Origin: Gemmatimonadota bacterium
GTDB taxonomy: Bacteria > Gemmatimonadota > Gemmatimonadetes > Gemmatimonadales > Gemmatimonadaceae
Direction of reading: 5' to 3'
Length of the DNA: 45,634 nt
Assembly: GCA_016874035.1 (NCBI GenBank)
Contig: VGVM01000017.1
Location: 1-45,634, forward strand
A program made the position numbers and the translations under genes. Below the pieces are notes generated by a model. The model was not told the DNA's origin. It saw only the letters and a list, made by a program, of their open reading frames with translations, and searched no databases. Of this stretch, positions 17,114-26,167 are shown piece by piece. The stretch's first letter is position 1, and each line of letters begins with the position of its first letter.

Positions 17114-18146
17114 CCCGCTGCATGCGGCTATCCGCCGGGTGGTGCGCAGCGAATCGCTGAGCTTCGACGAGACCACGGCCGCGTTCTCCCAGGTGATGGC
17201 GGGCGACGGGACGCCGGTCCTGGTCGCGGCGCTCCTCGCGGCCCTCCGGGTCAAGGGCGAGAGCGCCGATGAAGTGGCGGGTGCCGCGGCCGCGCTTCGC
17301 GCCGCGATGAGCGCCGTGGAACTCCCCGAGCCCGGCACGCTCGTGGATACCTGCGGGACCGGCGGCGGTGCGGTCCAGACGTTCAATATCTCGACCGCAG
17401 CCGCGTTCGTCGCCGCGGGCGCCGGCGTCCGGGTGGCCAAGCACGGCAACCGCTCGTTCACGACGAAGTGCGGCAGCGCCGACGTCCTCGAAGCCCTGGG
17501 CGTTTCGCTCGAGATTCCACCGCGCGCGTTCGCGGGGACGCTTCAGGCGGCCGGCATGGTGTTCATGTTCGCCCCGGCGATGCACCCGGCCATGCGGCAC
17601 GTCGGCCCGGTCCGCCGCGAGCTCGGGATCGAGACGCTGATGAACTATGTCGGCCCGCTCGCCAATCCTGCCCGGGCGGCGCGTCAGGTCGTCGGCGTGT
17701 CAGACCCCCGCCGGGCGGAGCTGATGGCGGGGGCGTTACAGCGGTTGGGTACCGCCCACGCCCTCGTGGTGTACGGTGAGCCCGGGATGGATGAGTTCTC
17801 CCCGCTCGGGCCCACGCACGTGATTGAAGTGCGCGACGGCATGCAAACGAAATGGGTGGCCGACCCGGTCGCCCTTGGCGTCGCGGCCGGGTCCCCTGCG
17901 GAGTTGGCCGGCGGGATGCCGAAGGAAAACGCCGATCTGGTTCACCGAATCCTCGCGGGTAATCATCCCGGCGGCGCCGAAAACGCCGTGCTGCTGAATG
18001 CCGGAGCGGCGGTGTACGTCGCGGGGCTCGCCCCGGACCTCGCCGGCGGTATCGTGCGGGCGCGCGAAAGTGTGCGAACGGGCCGCGCGCGTCAGGCGCT
18101 CGAGTCGCTCGTATCCACGACCCGCGCGGCGGCGGCTGCTCCCTAG
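17103..18146 (+). CDS. trpD: anthranilate phosphoribosyltransferase
   Basis: TrpD attaches the phosphoribosyl group of PRPP to anthranilate, the second tryptophan-specific step. The 347-residue enzyme has the glycine-rich PRPP motif DTCGTGGGAVQTFNIST at about residue 82, the KHGNRS anthranilate/PRPP loop, MHPAMRHVGPVRRELG and MNYVGPLANP. The ATG at 17103 was chosen over upstream TTG/GTG codons inside the GAF gene because MADSPLHAAI matches the family start. The stop overlaps the stop of lexA on the other strand (CTAG). trpE and trpG are not in the window. Confidence 0.95.
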   Translation: MADSPLHAAIRRVVRSESLSFDETTAAFSQVMAGDGTPVLVAALLAALRVKGESADEVAGAAAALRAAMSAVELPEPGTLVDTCGTGGGAVQTFNISTAAAFVAAGAGVRVAKHGNRSFTTKCGSADVLEALGVSLEIPPRAFAGTLQAAGMVFMFAPAMHPAMRHVGPVRRELGIETLMNYVGPLANPARAARQVVGVSDPRRAELMAGALQRLGTAHALVVYGEPGMDEFSPLGPTHVIEVRDGMQTKWVADPVALGVAAGSPAELAGGMPKENADLVHRILAGNHPGGAENAVLLNAGAAVYVAGLAPDLAGGIVRARESVRTGRARQALESLVSTTRAAAAAP

Positions 18147-18751
18147 TAGCGGCGGAGCACGCCGACCACGATTCCGCGCACCTGCATCTGGTCTTCGCGC
18201 ACGTAGATCGGCGCCATCTGCTCGTTGGCCGGCTGCAGGCGGATCCGCCCGTCCCGTTCGCGGTAATAGCGCTTCACCGTGGCCGACGCGCCGTCGATCA
18301 TGGCGATGACCATCTCACCGTTGTCGGCCGCCGGCCGGTCGTGCACGACGACGAGGTCGCCGTCGGCAATGGAATCCTCGATCATGGACTGGCCGCGCAC
18401 ACGGAGCACGTAATGGTTGCCCGCGCGCCTGACGAAGTCCTCCGGCACCGAAACCGTTTCGTCGCTTGTCGCGGCCTCGATCGGCATACCAGCGGCGACC
18501 GCACCCAGCAGTGGGAGCTCCACCGCCTTCGAGACGAGATCCGACGGGAGGATCTCGATGGCCCGGCTCTCGTTGTACGAGCGCTTGATGTAGCCCTTGC
18601 GCTCGATGTTCGTGAGGTGCTCGTGCACCGTGGCCAGCGAGTTATAGTTGAAGTGCTCGGCGATCTCCTCGAAACTCGGCGCGTAACCGTGCTCTGCCGT
18701 ATAGCTGTTGAGGTAGTCGAGGATCTGATGTTGGCGACGCGTCAGCGGCAT
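18143..18751 (-). CDS. lexA: LexA SOS repressor
   Basis: LexA represses DNA-damage genes and is inactivated by RecA-stimulated self-cleavage. The 202-residue product has an N-terminal winged helix (LTRRQHQILDYL; APSFEEIAEHF). Its Ala87-Gly88 cleavage site is in GAVAAGMP, and the Ser122/Lys160 dyad is in RGQSMIEDS and SATVKRYY. The start at 18751 (MPLTRRQ) is the usual LexA start; the longer open frame upstream is not conserved. It faces trpD with overlapping stops (CTAG) and no terminator between them. It diverges from trpC, where a likely LexA operator is found. Confidence 0.95.
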   Translation of the reverse strand: MPLTRRQHQILDYLNSYTAEHGYAPSFEEIAEHFNYNSLATVHEHLTNIERKGYIKRSYNESRAIEILPSDLVSKAVELPLLGAVAAGMPIEAATSDETVSVPEDFVRRAGNHYVLRVRGQSMIEDSIADGDLVVVHDRPAADNGEMVIAMIDGASATVKRYYRERDGRIRLQPANEQMAPIYVREDQMQVRGIVVGVLRRY

Positions 18752-18815
18752 TTGAGGGGCCTGTGGATTGTGGTCGTAGCCGACTCGACGGCGGCGAGCG
18801 AGCCCAGCCAGCGAG

Positions 18816-18822
18816 TAGACTA
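18816..18822. promoter_or_regulatory. shared symmetric -10 element of lexA and trpC
   Basis: The 7-base TAGACTA reads TAGACT on the plus strand (18816-18821) and TAGTCT on the minus strand (18822-18817). The plus reading sits 7 bases before the trpC ATG. The minus reading has a weak -35, CTGTTA (18845-18840), at 17 bases and would serve lexA. An alternative lexA promoter, TTGTTC (18856-18851) with CATATT at 19 bases, is also possible. Confidence 0.45.
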
Positions 18823-18828
18823 CCGAAT

Positions 18829-19731
18829 ATGACCCGAAGTAACAGTATCCGAACAACGACCGAACCTCAAGGGGGGAGCGGGTGGACGCCCCCGGTTGGC
18901 GTGTTGGCGGAGCTCATCGCCGGCGCGGAGCGCCGGGTAGCGGCTGCCCAGGGCGGGGATGCACCGTCGGTGGGGCGCGCGGGTGCGACGGCCGCGCTGC
19001 CCGCACGACCTCACGGGGCGGACGCGGATCCTGCAGTGCGAGCCGGTCGGTTCGCGCGCGCGCTCAGGCAGGCGGAAGGGATCGCGGTGATTGCGGAGAT
19101 CAAGCGCCGCAGCCCGAGCGCCGGCGGCCTGAATGACGCGATCGATGCGCCGGCGCGGGCGCGCGAATACGTGACCGGCGGCGCGGCAGCGGTGTCGGTC
19201 CTCACCGAGCCGGAACGCTTCGGCGGCGATCTCGCGGACCTCGCGGCGGTGGCGCACGCCACGGCCGCACCCGCGTTGCGCAAGGATTTCATCGTAGCGG
19301 AGCTGCAGCTTGACGAGGCGGTCGCCGCTGGAGCCGCGGCCGTCCTCTTGATCGCTCGCGCGCTGCCGCCGGCGCGGCTGCACGCACTCGGCGCCGCGGC
19401 GCACGCGCGCGGGCTCGGCGTGCTCGCCGAGGTTCGTACAGCCCAAGAGCTGGACGCGGCCTTGGCGATTTCGCACGCGGTGATCGGCGTGAACACGCGC
19501 GATCTCGAAACCCTGGCGGTGATCCCCGAGGTCGCCGAGCGGTTGGTGCCACTGGTTCCTGCGGACCGCATCGCCGTGTTCGAGAGCGGAATTCGGTCCC
19601 GCGCCGACGTCGAACGTGCGGCGGAGTGCGGAGCGGACGCCGTGTTGGTCGGATCGGCGCTGTCGCTTGCCCAGGACCCCCGGGCCGCCGTGGCCGCTCT
19701 GGCGGCGGTGCCGAGGCGTCGGCGCCGCTGA
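18829..19731 (+). CDS. trpC: indole-3-glycerol phosphate synthase
   Basis: TrpC closes the indole ring from carboxyphenylamino-deoxyribulose phosphate. The 300-residue TIM barrel has the catalytic/phosphate motifs IAEIKRRSPSAG, ALRKDFIV, AAVLLIARAL, GVNTRDL, FESGIRS and AVLVGSALS. The first 24 residues are not conserved. The ATG at 18829 lies 7 bases after a TAGACT box, which supports a leaderless start there; a GTG at 18901 is an alternative but has no ribosome site. Residues 30-65 hold an Ala/Gly-rich insertion that looks unconstrained. trpF follows after 12 bases. Confidence 0.93.
   Translation: MTRSNSIRTTTEPQGGSGWTPPVGVLAELIAGAERRVAAAQGGDAPSVGRAGATAALPARPHGADADPAVRAGRFARALRQAEGIAVIAEIKRRSPSAGGLNDAIDAPARAREYVTGGAAAVSVLTEPERFGGDLADLAAVAHATAAPALRKDFIVAELQLDEAVAAGAAAVLLIARALPPARLHALGAAAHARGLGVLAEVRTAQELDAALAISHAVIGVNTRDLETLAVIPEVAERLVPLVPADRIAVFESGIRSRADVERAAECGADAVLVGSALSLAQDPRAAVAALAAVPRRRRR
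18851..18865. promoter_or_regulatory. candidate LexA operator (GAAC-N7-GAAC)
   Basis: The direct repeat GAAC-AACGACC-GAAC (on the lexA strand GTTC-N7-GTTC) lies 100 bases upstream of the lexA ATG. This spacing and sequence are the LexA operator known from Alphaproteobacteria. It lies inside trpC codons 8-13 and overlaps a possible -35 (TTGTTC) of lexA, so it may autoregulate lexA and hinder trpC transcription. The assignment is by resemblance only. Confidence 0.55.
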
Positions 19732-19743
19732 TGCGGGGCGGCC

Positions 19744-20403
19744 ATGGTTGACCCGGTGGCGGTCAAGTTCTGCGGGCTGACACGCCCGCGCGACGCGCGG
19801 CTCGCGGCGGCACTCGGTGCGCGCTATGCCGGCGTGGTGTTTGCGGGCGGTCCGCGCAACCAGTCGGACGCTGCCGCCGCACGGATCTTCTCGGAGGTCG
19901 GGGCGACGTGCGAAAGGGTCGGTGTGTTCGGCGCCGACTTTGCCTCCCGGATCGCCGACGTGATCGCCGCGGGGGGGCTCGACGTCGCCCAGCTGCACGC
20001 GGACCCGCAGCCGGCGGACGTCGCACGGGCTCGCAGCGCCGGCGCCCCACAGGTCTGGGCGGTGGTCCGGCTTGCCTCCGCGGCCTTGCCGGAGAGATTC
20101 GATGCGCTGGCGCAGGCCGCCGACGCGGTGGTGCTCGATGCGCGAGCGCCGAGCGGGCTTGGTGGCTCGGGCATCCAGCTGCCGTGGGCCACGCTCGCGG
20201 ATGTCATCGAACGCCATCGCCCGCGCAAGATGGTCCTGGCCGGTGGCCTGACGCCCGACGCCGTGGGCGAGGCGATCGCGCTGCTCAACCCCGATGTCGT
20301 GGATGTATCATCAGGCGTGGAATCGTCGCCTGGCATCAAGGACCCTGCACGCATGCGTGCCTTCGCGGACGCCGTTCGTACCGCGACGCGGGCGCGGTCA
20401 TGA
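19744..20403 (+). CDS. trpF: phosphoribosylanthranilate isomerase
   Basis: TrpF performs the Amadori rearrangement of phosphoribosylanthranilate. The 219-residue TIM barrel starts [12 protein letters not shown], with the general-base Cys in KFCGLT. It has [11 protein letters not shown], the acid Asp in [25 protein letters not shown] and the phosphate loop [15 protein letters not shown]. All expected motifs are there. The stop overlaps the trpB ATG by four bases. Confidence 0.94.
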   Translation: MVDPVAVKFCGLTRPRDARLAAALGARYAGVVFAGGPRNQSDAAAARIFSEVGATCERVGVFGADFASRIADVIAAGGLDVAQLHADPQPADVARARSAGAPQVWAVVRLASAALPERFDALAQAADAVVLDARAPSGLGGSGIQLPWATLADVIERHRPRKMVLAGGLTPDAVGEAIALLNPDVVDVSSGVESSPGIKDPARMRAFADAVRTATRARS

Positions 20404-21608
20404 GCGATCGCGTCGCTGCGCCGGCGCCTGGTGAGGCGGAACGACGGTTCGGGCCGTATGGTGGCCAGTACGTGCCGGAGACCTTGATCCCGGCGCTCGA
20501 ACAGCTGGAGCGTGCGTACGCGTCGGCGGTCGCGGACCGTGGGTTCCAGGCGACCCTCGACCAGTTGCTCGGCGAGTACGCGGGTCGGCCATCAAAGCTG
20601 ACCGATGCGCCGAACCTCTCGAAAGTGATCGGCGCTCGTGTCGTGCTCAAGCGCGAAGACCTGAACCACACCGGTGCGCACAAGATCAACAACGCGCTCG
20701 CGCAGGCCCTGTTGGCGAAGCGCATGGGCAAGCGGCGGATCATCGCCGAGACGGGTGCGGGACAACACGGCGTCGCGACGGCCACGGCGTGCGCGCGGCT
20801 CGGGCTCGAGTGTGTCGTGTACATGGGCGAGGAAGACATGCGTCGGCAGGCGCTGAATGTCTTCCGCATGCGCTTGATGGGTGGCACCGTCATTCCCGTG
20901 ACGTCGGGGACGCGGACACTGAAGGACGCGACCAGCGAAGCGATTCGCGATTGGGTGGGGAGTTGCGACAGCAGCCACTACATCATCGGCTCGGTGGTGG
21001 GGCCGGCGCCGTACCCGCGCATGGTGCGCGACTTCCAGGCCATCATCGGCCGCGAGGCGCGGGCGCAGGTGCTGGAACGCACGGGCGTATTGCCGCAGTC
21101 GGTCGTCGCCTGCGTGGGCGGTGGGTCCAATGCGATCGGGATCTTCCATGCGTTCGTCGGAGACCGGGAGGTCGAACTCATCGGCGTCGAGGCCGCGGGC
21201 AAGGGGCTGCACACGGCCGAACATTCGGCGTCGCTTGCGGCGGGGCGTCCAGGCGTGCTGCACGGAGCGCTCAGTTACCTCCTGCAGGACGCGGCCGGGC
21301 AGGTGCATCCCGCGCATTCGATCTCGGCCGGCCTGGATTATCCGGGCGTCGGACCCGAGCATGCGTATTTGCACGACTCCGGCCGGGCGACCTACGTGTC
21401 GTGCACGGATTCCGACGCTCTCGATGCGTTCGCGAAGATGAGCCGCCTGGAAGGCATCATCCCCGCGCTGGAAACGGCTCATGCAGTCGGCTGGATGCTT
21501 GCCAACGCCGGCCGCTGGGCGCCGGAGCATGTCGTCCTGCTCTGCGTCAGCGGCCGCGGCGACAAGGACGTGGCGCAGGTCGCGCAATCGCATACGTTTC
21601 GCTCGTGA
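20400..21608 (+). CDS. trpB: tryptophan synthase beta chain
   Basis: TrpB condenses indole with serine using PLP. The 402-residue protein has [13 protein letters not shown] at the start, the PLP lysine Lys95 in [21 protein letters not shown], the phosphate loop GGGSNAIG and the C-terminal CVSGRGDKD. This is the ordinary TrpB1 form that partners TrpA. The ATG overlaps the trpF stop; a longer frame from 19908 overlaps trpF and was discarded. trpA is not adjacent: two other genes lie between, all overlapping. Confidence 0.96.
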   Translation: MSDRVAAPAPGEAERRFGPYGGQYVPETLIPALEQLERAYASAVADRGFQATLDQLLGEYAGRPSKLTDAPNLSKVIGARVVLKREDLNHTGAHKINNALAQALLAKRMGKRRIIAETGAGQHGVATATACARLGLECVVYMGEEDMRRQALNVFRMRLMGGTVIPVTSGTRTLKDATSEAIRDWVGSCDSSHYIIGSVVGPAPYPRMVRDFQAIIGREARAQVLERTGVLPQSVVACVGGGSNAIGIFHAFVGDREVELIGVEAAGKGLHTAEHSASLAAGRPGVLHGALSYLLQDAAGQVHPAHSISAGLDYPGVGPEHAYLHDSGRATYVSCTDSDALDAFAKMSRLEGIIPALETAHAVGWMLANAGRWAPEHVVLLCVSGRGDKDVAQVAQSHTFRS

Positions 21609-23386
21609 CAAATCCGCCCGTCACCGAGCCCGCCGACGCGCCTGACGAGGCGCCGCCGCCGCCGTTCGATCCGGCGGTCGTGGAGGGCGTGCTGCGCCAG
21701 CTCGACAAGACCGTCAAGGCGCACCAGCTGTACGAGGGCGACCGCAACAATCCGACGTACGCGCGTTCGCTCGAAATGGCCCGCGCGGCGTTCACGCCGC
21801 TGTGGGCGGAAACCGACGCGCTCGTATTGCAGGTCTCCGACCTGCAGTTCACATGGAGCGGCGTGCCCGTGCATGTGCAGGAAGGGCAGACAAGCGACTC
21901 GCTTCCGTGGACGCTTTACAAGGACGGCCTGCGCGAACTGACGCTCACGCCCGGATTCGAGCGCGAGGAGATCGAGAAGTTTCTCGCGGTGATTCCGAGG
22001 GTGCGCCGCGCCACGGCGAACGACGACGACCTCCTGACGATCCTCTGGGAACAGGAGTTCCAGCACCTCAGCTACAAGTATGTCGAGCTCGCCACTGAGG
22101 GCGCACCGATCGACTCGAGCGCGCAACCGGGCAAGTGGCCCGTGATGCCGGGCGAGGTGGTCGAGGATCCGCGCATGGCGGTCGAGGCCGCGCAGGCGGA
22201 CGCGTCGGCCGAAGGCAAGGCGGGCGGGTCCGGCGCCGCGGAGGTCAAGGAACGACCCGCGGGCGTCGTCAGCATGGACGACTTCGACTCAACGCTCTAT
22301 TTCCTCGACGATGCCGAAGTCCGCTACCTCCGCCAGGAGCTGAACAGCGAATATGGAGCCGACCTTCGCAAGCGGACACTCGATATGCTGCTCGACATCT
22401 ATGAGCTTCAGGCCGACGCGCTCGTGCGGAAGGAAGCGGTCGAGAAGCTCGACACGCTGACGATCCACCTGCTGTCCGGCGGGCAGTTTGCAAACGTCGC
22501 GTACCTGATTCGCGAAGCCGGTGTCGCGGCGGAACGGGCGAAGGAGCTCGACCAGGAATTGCGCGACCGGGTGAAGGGGCTCTCCGATCGGCTGAGCGAT
22601 CCGAAGGTGCTCGCGGAACTGCTGGGCGCGATGGACGACTCGCCGGCCTTGCCGCCGGCGGCAGACCTGGAGCAGTTGTTCGTGCAGCTCCGGCCGACGG
22701 CGCTGGGCACGATCTTCGCGTGGATTGCCAGGTCCACCAATGCGAAGCTGAAGCCCTTGCTCGAGAAAGCGGCGGACCGGCTGGCGGTCTCGCATACCGG
22801 CGAGGTGGTCAAGTTGATCACGTCGGCGGAGGGGGCCGTGGCGATGGAAGCCGTGCGACGGGCCGGCGCCCTGAAGACGCCCGCGGCGGTCGTGGCGCTC
22901 GGCAAGCTGCTGAATGAACCGTATCGGGACCTGCGGATCGCCGCGGTCGGCGCGCTGGTGGAGATCGGCACGGCCGGTGCCATGCAGGCGCTCGAGAAGG
23001 CGCTGGAGGACCTCGATCGTGACGTGCGAGTGGCCGCGATCAAGGCGCTGAGCGCCCGTACGCACAAGCCGGCGCTCACACGCGTGGGCGCGATCGTGAA
23101 GTCGAAGGACATCAAGGATGCCGATCGCACGGAGCGGCTCGCACTCTTCGAGCTGAACGGACAGCTCTGCGGGGACAGCGGAGTCCCGTACCTCGACGAG
23201 TTGCTGAACGGCAAGGGCGGGTTGTTCGCCCGAAAGGAAGACCCGGAACTCCGGGCCTGCGCTGCCGTTGCCCTCGGGCGCATCGGCACGCCGAAGGTGC
23301 AGGAAGCGCTGCAGAAATCGGCCGGCGAAAAGGACGTCGTGGTGCGCACGGCCGTCTCGCGCGCGTTGCGGGGAGGCCGCGAATGA
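21605..23386 (+). CDS. large protein with C-terminal HEAT-like repeats
   Basis: The start is a GTG overlapping the trpB stop (GTGA), giving 593 residues without signal peptide or membrane segment. The N-terminal 150 residues are an unrecognised domain ([30 protein letters not shown]). It resembles the first domain of the next gene in theme: both contain a YP/YEGxRN-like helix and an FxxxGEx/FxWSGxP strand. A low-complexity Ala/Glu linker sits near 180-220. Residues 400-590 show helical HEAT/Armadillo-type repeats ([54 protein letters not shown]). Such repeats bind proteins. It is coupled to the HD-GYP gene and probably acts with it; the function is unknown. Confidence 0.82.
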   Translation: MTNPPVTEPADAPDEAPPPPFDPAVVEGVLRQLDKTVKAHQLYEGDRNNPTYARSLEMARAAFTPLWAETDALVLQVSDLQFTWSGVPVHVQEGQTSDSLPWTLYKDGLRELTLTPGFEREEIEKFLAVIPRVRRATANDDDLLTILWEQEFQHLSYKYVELATEGAPIDSSAQPGKWPVMPGEVVEDPRMAVEAAQADASAEGKAGGSGAAEVKERPAGVVSMDDFDSTLYFLDDAEVRYLRQELNSEYGADLRKRTLDMLLDIYELQADALVRKEAVEKLDTLTIHLLSGGQFANVAYLIREAGVAAERAKELDQELRDRVKGLSDRLSDPKVLAELLGAMDDSPALPPAADLEQLFVQLRPTALGTIFAWIARSTNAKLKPLLEKAADRLAVSHTGEVVKLITSAEGAVAMEAVRRAGALKTPAAVVALGKLLNEPYRDLRIAAVGALVEIGTAGAMQALEKALEDLDRDVRVAAIKALSARTHKPALTRVGAIVKSKDIKDADRTERLALFELNGQLCGDSGVPYLDELLNGKGGLFARKEDPELRACAAVALGRIGTPKVQEALQKSAGEKDVVVRTAVSRALRGGRE

Positions 23387-24855
23387 GCGTCGTGCGTCCG
23401 ACGCAGCGGTTCACGTCGTCGCAGTTGAGCGCCGGGGGCGAAGCGTTCGTACGCGACGCCGGGCGCAACCTGATCCTCGCGCTGCACGGCGCGCTCAAGA
23501 ACCTGCAGCTGTACCCGCCCGAGAACGCGGTCGTGCAGTCCGCAATCGCGGACCTCGTGCGTGTATCGGACGAGCTGCGGCTTGTCGAGGGCGACCTCGA
23601 GTTCCGTGTCGCCGGCGAGTTCATCTTCGTGAACTCGACCCGCCTGCGACTCGACTTCGACAACTACGCGACCTTCACTCGCGTGCTCAACCACTTCCGC
23701 GAGTCGGGCGTCGGCGAACTGAAGGTGCTGACCCGGACCGAGCCGCGCGATTGGACGGTGTTCATCTCGTTCCTGCTGAAACCCGTCGGGGACTCGCCGG
23801 CCGCGCGGTTCGAGATGCTGCGCGGGCGGTTTCAGTCGACGCACGTCACCGCCTTCGAGATCGCGCCGCCGGTCGAATCCGAAGACGACCAGAAGCACCG
23901 CTCGGAGTCGAAGGAGGTCGCGAAGCAGACGTACTCGAAGAGCGTGGCCGCAACGAAGGAAGTGATGAACTCGATGCGGATGGGGCAGAGCCCGAACCTC
24001 AAGAAGGTCAAGCGCGTGGTGCAGGGCATCGTGGACCAGATCTTGTCGGACGAGGCCTCGCTGGTCGGGCTCACGACGATCCGCGACTACGACGACTACA
24101 CGTTCACGCATTCGGTGAACGTCTGCATCTTCTCCGTCGCGCTCGGTCGCCGCCTTGGCCTCGCCCGGGTCCAGCTCTATGACCTCGGCCTGGCCGCCCT
24201 GTTCCACGACATCGGCAAGTCGCGCGTCCCGTCGGAGATCATCAACAAGGCCGGGCAGCTCGACGAGAACGAGTGGCGCATGGTCGCGGCGCACCCGTGG
24301 ATGGGTGTGCTGGCGCTCTTCCAGCTGAAGGAGGCGACCGAGTTCCCGTATCGCGCGATGCGCGTGGCCTACGAGCATCACATGAAGCGCGACGTCACGG
24401 GGTATCCCCGTTCGATGCGCACGCAGTCGATCGGATTCTACAGCCGTATCGTGGCCTGCGCCGATGGTTTCGATGCGGCGACTTCGAGGCGCTCGTATCA
24501 ATCCGTGCCGATGAATCCCGCCGACGTGCTCGCGGAACTGCGCGACAACCCGCGGCGCGGGCAGGATCCGATCGTCGTCAAGGCGTTCATCAGCATGCTC
24601 GGCATCTACCCTGTCGGCACGTTCGTCGTGCTCGACACGTTCGAGCTCGCGATCGTGCACTCCGTGAATCCCGACGCCGCGTTCATCAGCCGACCGATGG
24701 TGCTGATCGTCAGCGATGACCTCGGCAACGTGAAGCACCCGGGAGACCTGGTGAACCTCGCGGATCGTGACGCCGCGGGGCAGTTCGCCCGCAGCATCAT
24801 CAAGACGGCGGACCCCGAGCGTTACGGGATCCGCGTGGGCGACTACTTCCTCTGA
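23383..24855 (+). CDS. HD-GYP-type phosphohydrolase domain protein
   Basis: The 490-residue protein has an unrecognised N-terminal domain (1-160), a charged linker (165-205) and an HD-GYP domain (230-400). Candidate metal ligands are His243, the HDIGK motif at 275, His304 and HH at 332, and the GYP triplet is at 340-342. The usual HHExxDGxGYP reads HHMKRDVTGYP here, so the domain is a variant. HD-GYP proteins hydrolyse cyclic di-GMP or related nucleotides, but variants may act only as receptors. The C-terminal 90 residues (VVLDTFELAIVHS) are common in HD-GYP proteins of this layout. ATGA overlaps with the HEAT gene, and TGATG couples it to trpA. Confidence 0.88.
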   Translation: MSVVRPTQRFTSSQLSAGGEAFVRDAGRNLILALHGALKNLQLYPPENAVVQSAIADLVRVSDELRLVEGDLEFRVAGEFIFVNSTRLRLDFDNYATFTRVLNHFRESGVGELKVLTRTEPRDWTVFISFLLKPVGDSPAARFEMLRGRFQSTHVTAFEIAPPVESEDDQKHRSESKEVAKQTYSKSVAATKEVMNSMRMGQSPNLKKVKRVVQGIVDQILSDEASLVGLTTIRDYDDYTFTHSVNVCIFSVALGRRLGLARVQLYDLGLAALFHDIGKSRVPSEIINKAGQLDENEWRMVAAHPWMGVLALFQLKEATEFPYRAMRVAYEHHMKRDVTGYPRSMRTQSIGFYSRIVACADGFDAATSRRSYQSVPMNPADVLAELRDNPRRGQDPIVVKAFISMLGIYPVGTFVVLDTFELAIVHSVNPDAAFISRPMVLIVSDDLGNVKHPGDLVNLADRDAAGQFARSIIKTADPERYGIRVGDYFL

Positions 24856-25634
24856 TGCTGGCCGAGCGGTTCGCCGCGCTCCGCGCGGAAGGGCGGCGCG
24901 CGCTCGTCTGCTACGTGACCGCCGGCCATCCTTCGCCGGTGCAGAGCGAGGCGCTGATCCGCGGGATTGCCGGCGCCGGCGCCGACGTCATCGAGGTCGG
25001 CGTGCCGTTCAGCGATCCCGTGGCCGATGGCCCCACGATTCAGTCGAGCTCGTTTGCCGCGCTGGCGGCAGGGATGACCTTCGACGGTACACTCGCCCTC
25101 GCATCGCGCGCGCGGCCCGGCGTGCCGCTCGTCCTGTTCACGTACCTGAATCCGCTGCTGGCGGCCGGGTCCGATGCGCTGGACCGCGCGCGCGACGCGG
25201 GATTTTCCGGGGTGTTGGTCACGGACCTGCCGGTTGGGGCGGACGCCGAGCGAGAGCGTCGGATTTCGGGTGGCCCGCTCGATTTTGTGCGCCTCGTTGC
25301 CCCGACGACGCCCGACGACCGTATGGCGATCATTGGAAGGCACGGGAGCGGCTTCGTGTACTTGATCAGCCGGTTGGGCGTGACGGGCGCGCGCGCGGAT
25401 GTTCCCGCGGACGTCGGTGCGGCGGTACGTCGGCTGCGGAGCGCGTGCGCCTTGCCCGTGTGCGTCGGGTTCGGCATCTCGACGCCGGCGCAGGCCGCGG
25501 AAGTCGCGCGTCACGCCGATGGCGTCGTGGTCGGCAGCGCACTCGTGCAGGCCGCCGGGCGGAGCGTGGACGAAGCGGTGGCGCTCGTCGCGGCGATGCG
25601 TGCGGCCATGGACCGGGCGGTGGCCGCGGCATGA
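24855..25634 (+). CDS. trpA: tryptophan synthase alpha chain
   Basis: TrpA splits indole-3-glycerol phosphate into indole and glyceraldehyde 3-phosphate and channels indole to TrpB. The 259-residue TIM barrel has the catalytic Glu47 and Asp58 in EVGVPFSDPVADGP, then FTYLNPLL, VTDLPVGAD, YLISRLGVTGAR and VGFGISTP. Loop 6 is intact (LGVTGAR). The ATG overlaps the HD-GYP stop by one base, and its stop overlaps the YqeK-like gene. It is complete and should be functional despite its distance from trpB. Confidence 0.95.
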   Translation: MLAERFAALRAEGRRALVCYVTAGHPSPVQSEALIRGIAGAGADVIEVGVPFSDPVADGPTIQSSSFAALAAGMTFDGTLALASRARPGVPLVLFTYLNPLLAAGSDALDRARDAGFSGVLVTDLPVGADAERERRISGGPLDFVRLVAPTTPDDRMAIIGRHGSGFVYLISRLGVTGARADVPADVGAAVRRLRSACALPVCVGFGISTPAQAAEVARHADGVVVGSALVQAAGRSVDEAVALVAAMRAAMDRAVAAA

Positions 25635-26167
25635 CCGCCGTCGAGTTGCCGGCCTGGGCGGTCGTGTCCGACCGCCGGCGCGCGCACATCGAGCGGGTGA
25701 CGACGCTGCTCGACCGCTGGGCGGCCGAGATGCAGGTGTCGGCCGACGAGGCGCGCGCCTGGCATGACGCCGGCCGGTGGCACGACGCGTTGCGCGACGC
25801 GCCGGAGGCCACCTTGCGCGCGATCGTGACCGATCCGGCGCTTCCGCTGGGTGTGCTGCATGGCCCGGCCGCGGCCACGCGTCTGGAGGAGCAGGGCGAG
25901 CGCCGCCCGGGCGTGCTCGCGGCGGTGCGTTGGCACACGGTCGGGAGCCCCCTGTGGGATCGCACCGGCCGCGCGCTGTTCATGGCGGATTTCCTCGAGC
26001 CCGGCCGCAGCTTCATGGCGCAGGACCGCGCGTTCCTTGCGGACCTGCTGCCGCATGACTTCGACGCCGTATTCCGTCAGGTCGTGCGCATGCGACTCGA
26101 ATGGACGCTCCGCGAAGGGAAGGGGATCTTTTCGCAAACGGTCGAGCTCTGGAACAGCGTCCGCTGA
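25631..26167 (+). CDS. yqeK: YqeK-like HD-domain phosphohydrolase
   Basis: The 178-residue sequence resembles YqeK, an HD-domain enzyme that splits diadenosine tetraphosphate symmetrically. The HD residues are seen in AWHDAGRWHDALRDAP, HGPAAATRL (the paired His) and AAVRWHTVGSP, followed by the family phrase FMADFLEPGRSF. In many bacteria yqeK lies between nadD and rsfS. Here it is joined to trpA (ATGA) and followed by a LytR_C gene; a comparable yqeK-LytR_C neighbourhood is found in other phyla. The catalytic set appears complete but I could not align it fully. Confidence 0.8.
   Translation: MTAVELPAWAVVSDRRRAHIERVTTLLDRWAAEMQVSADEARAWHDAGRWHDALRDAPEATLRAIVTDPALPLGVLHGPAAATRLEEQGERRPGVLAAVRWHTVGSPLWDRTGRALFMADFLEPGRSFMAQDRAFLADLLPHDFDAVFRQVVRMRLEWTLREGKGIFSQTVELWNSVR

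Noticed and set aside
22408-24738. 776-codon minus-strand frame opposite the HEAT and HD-GYP genes
   Set aside because: Composition is that of a shadow frame (His/Arg rich); the plus-strand proteins carry real motifs.
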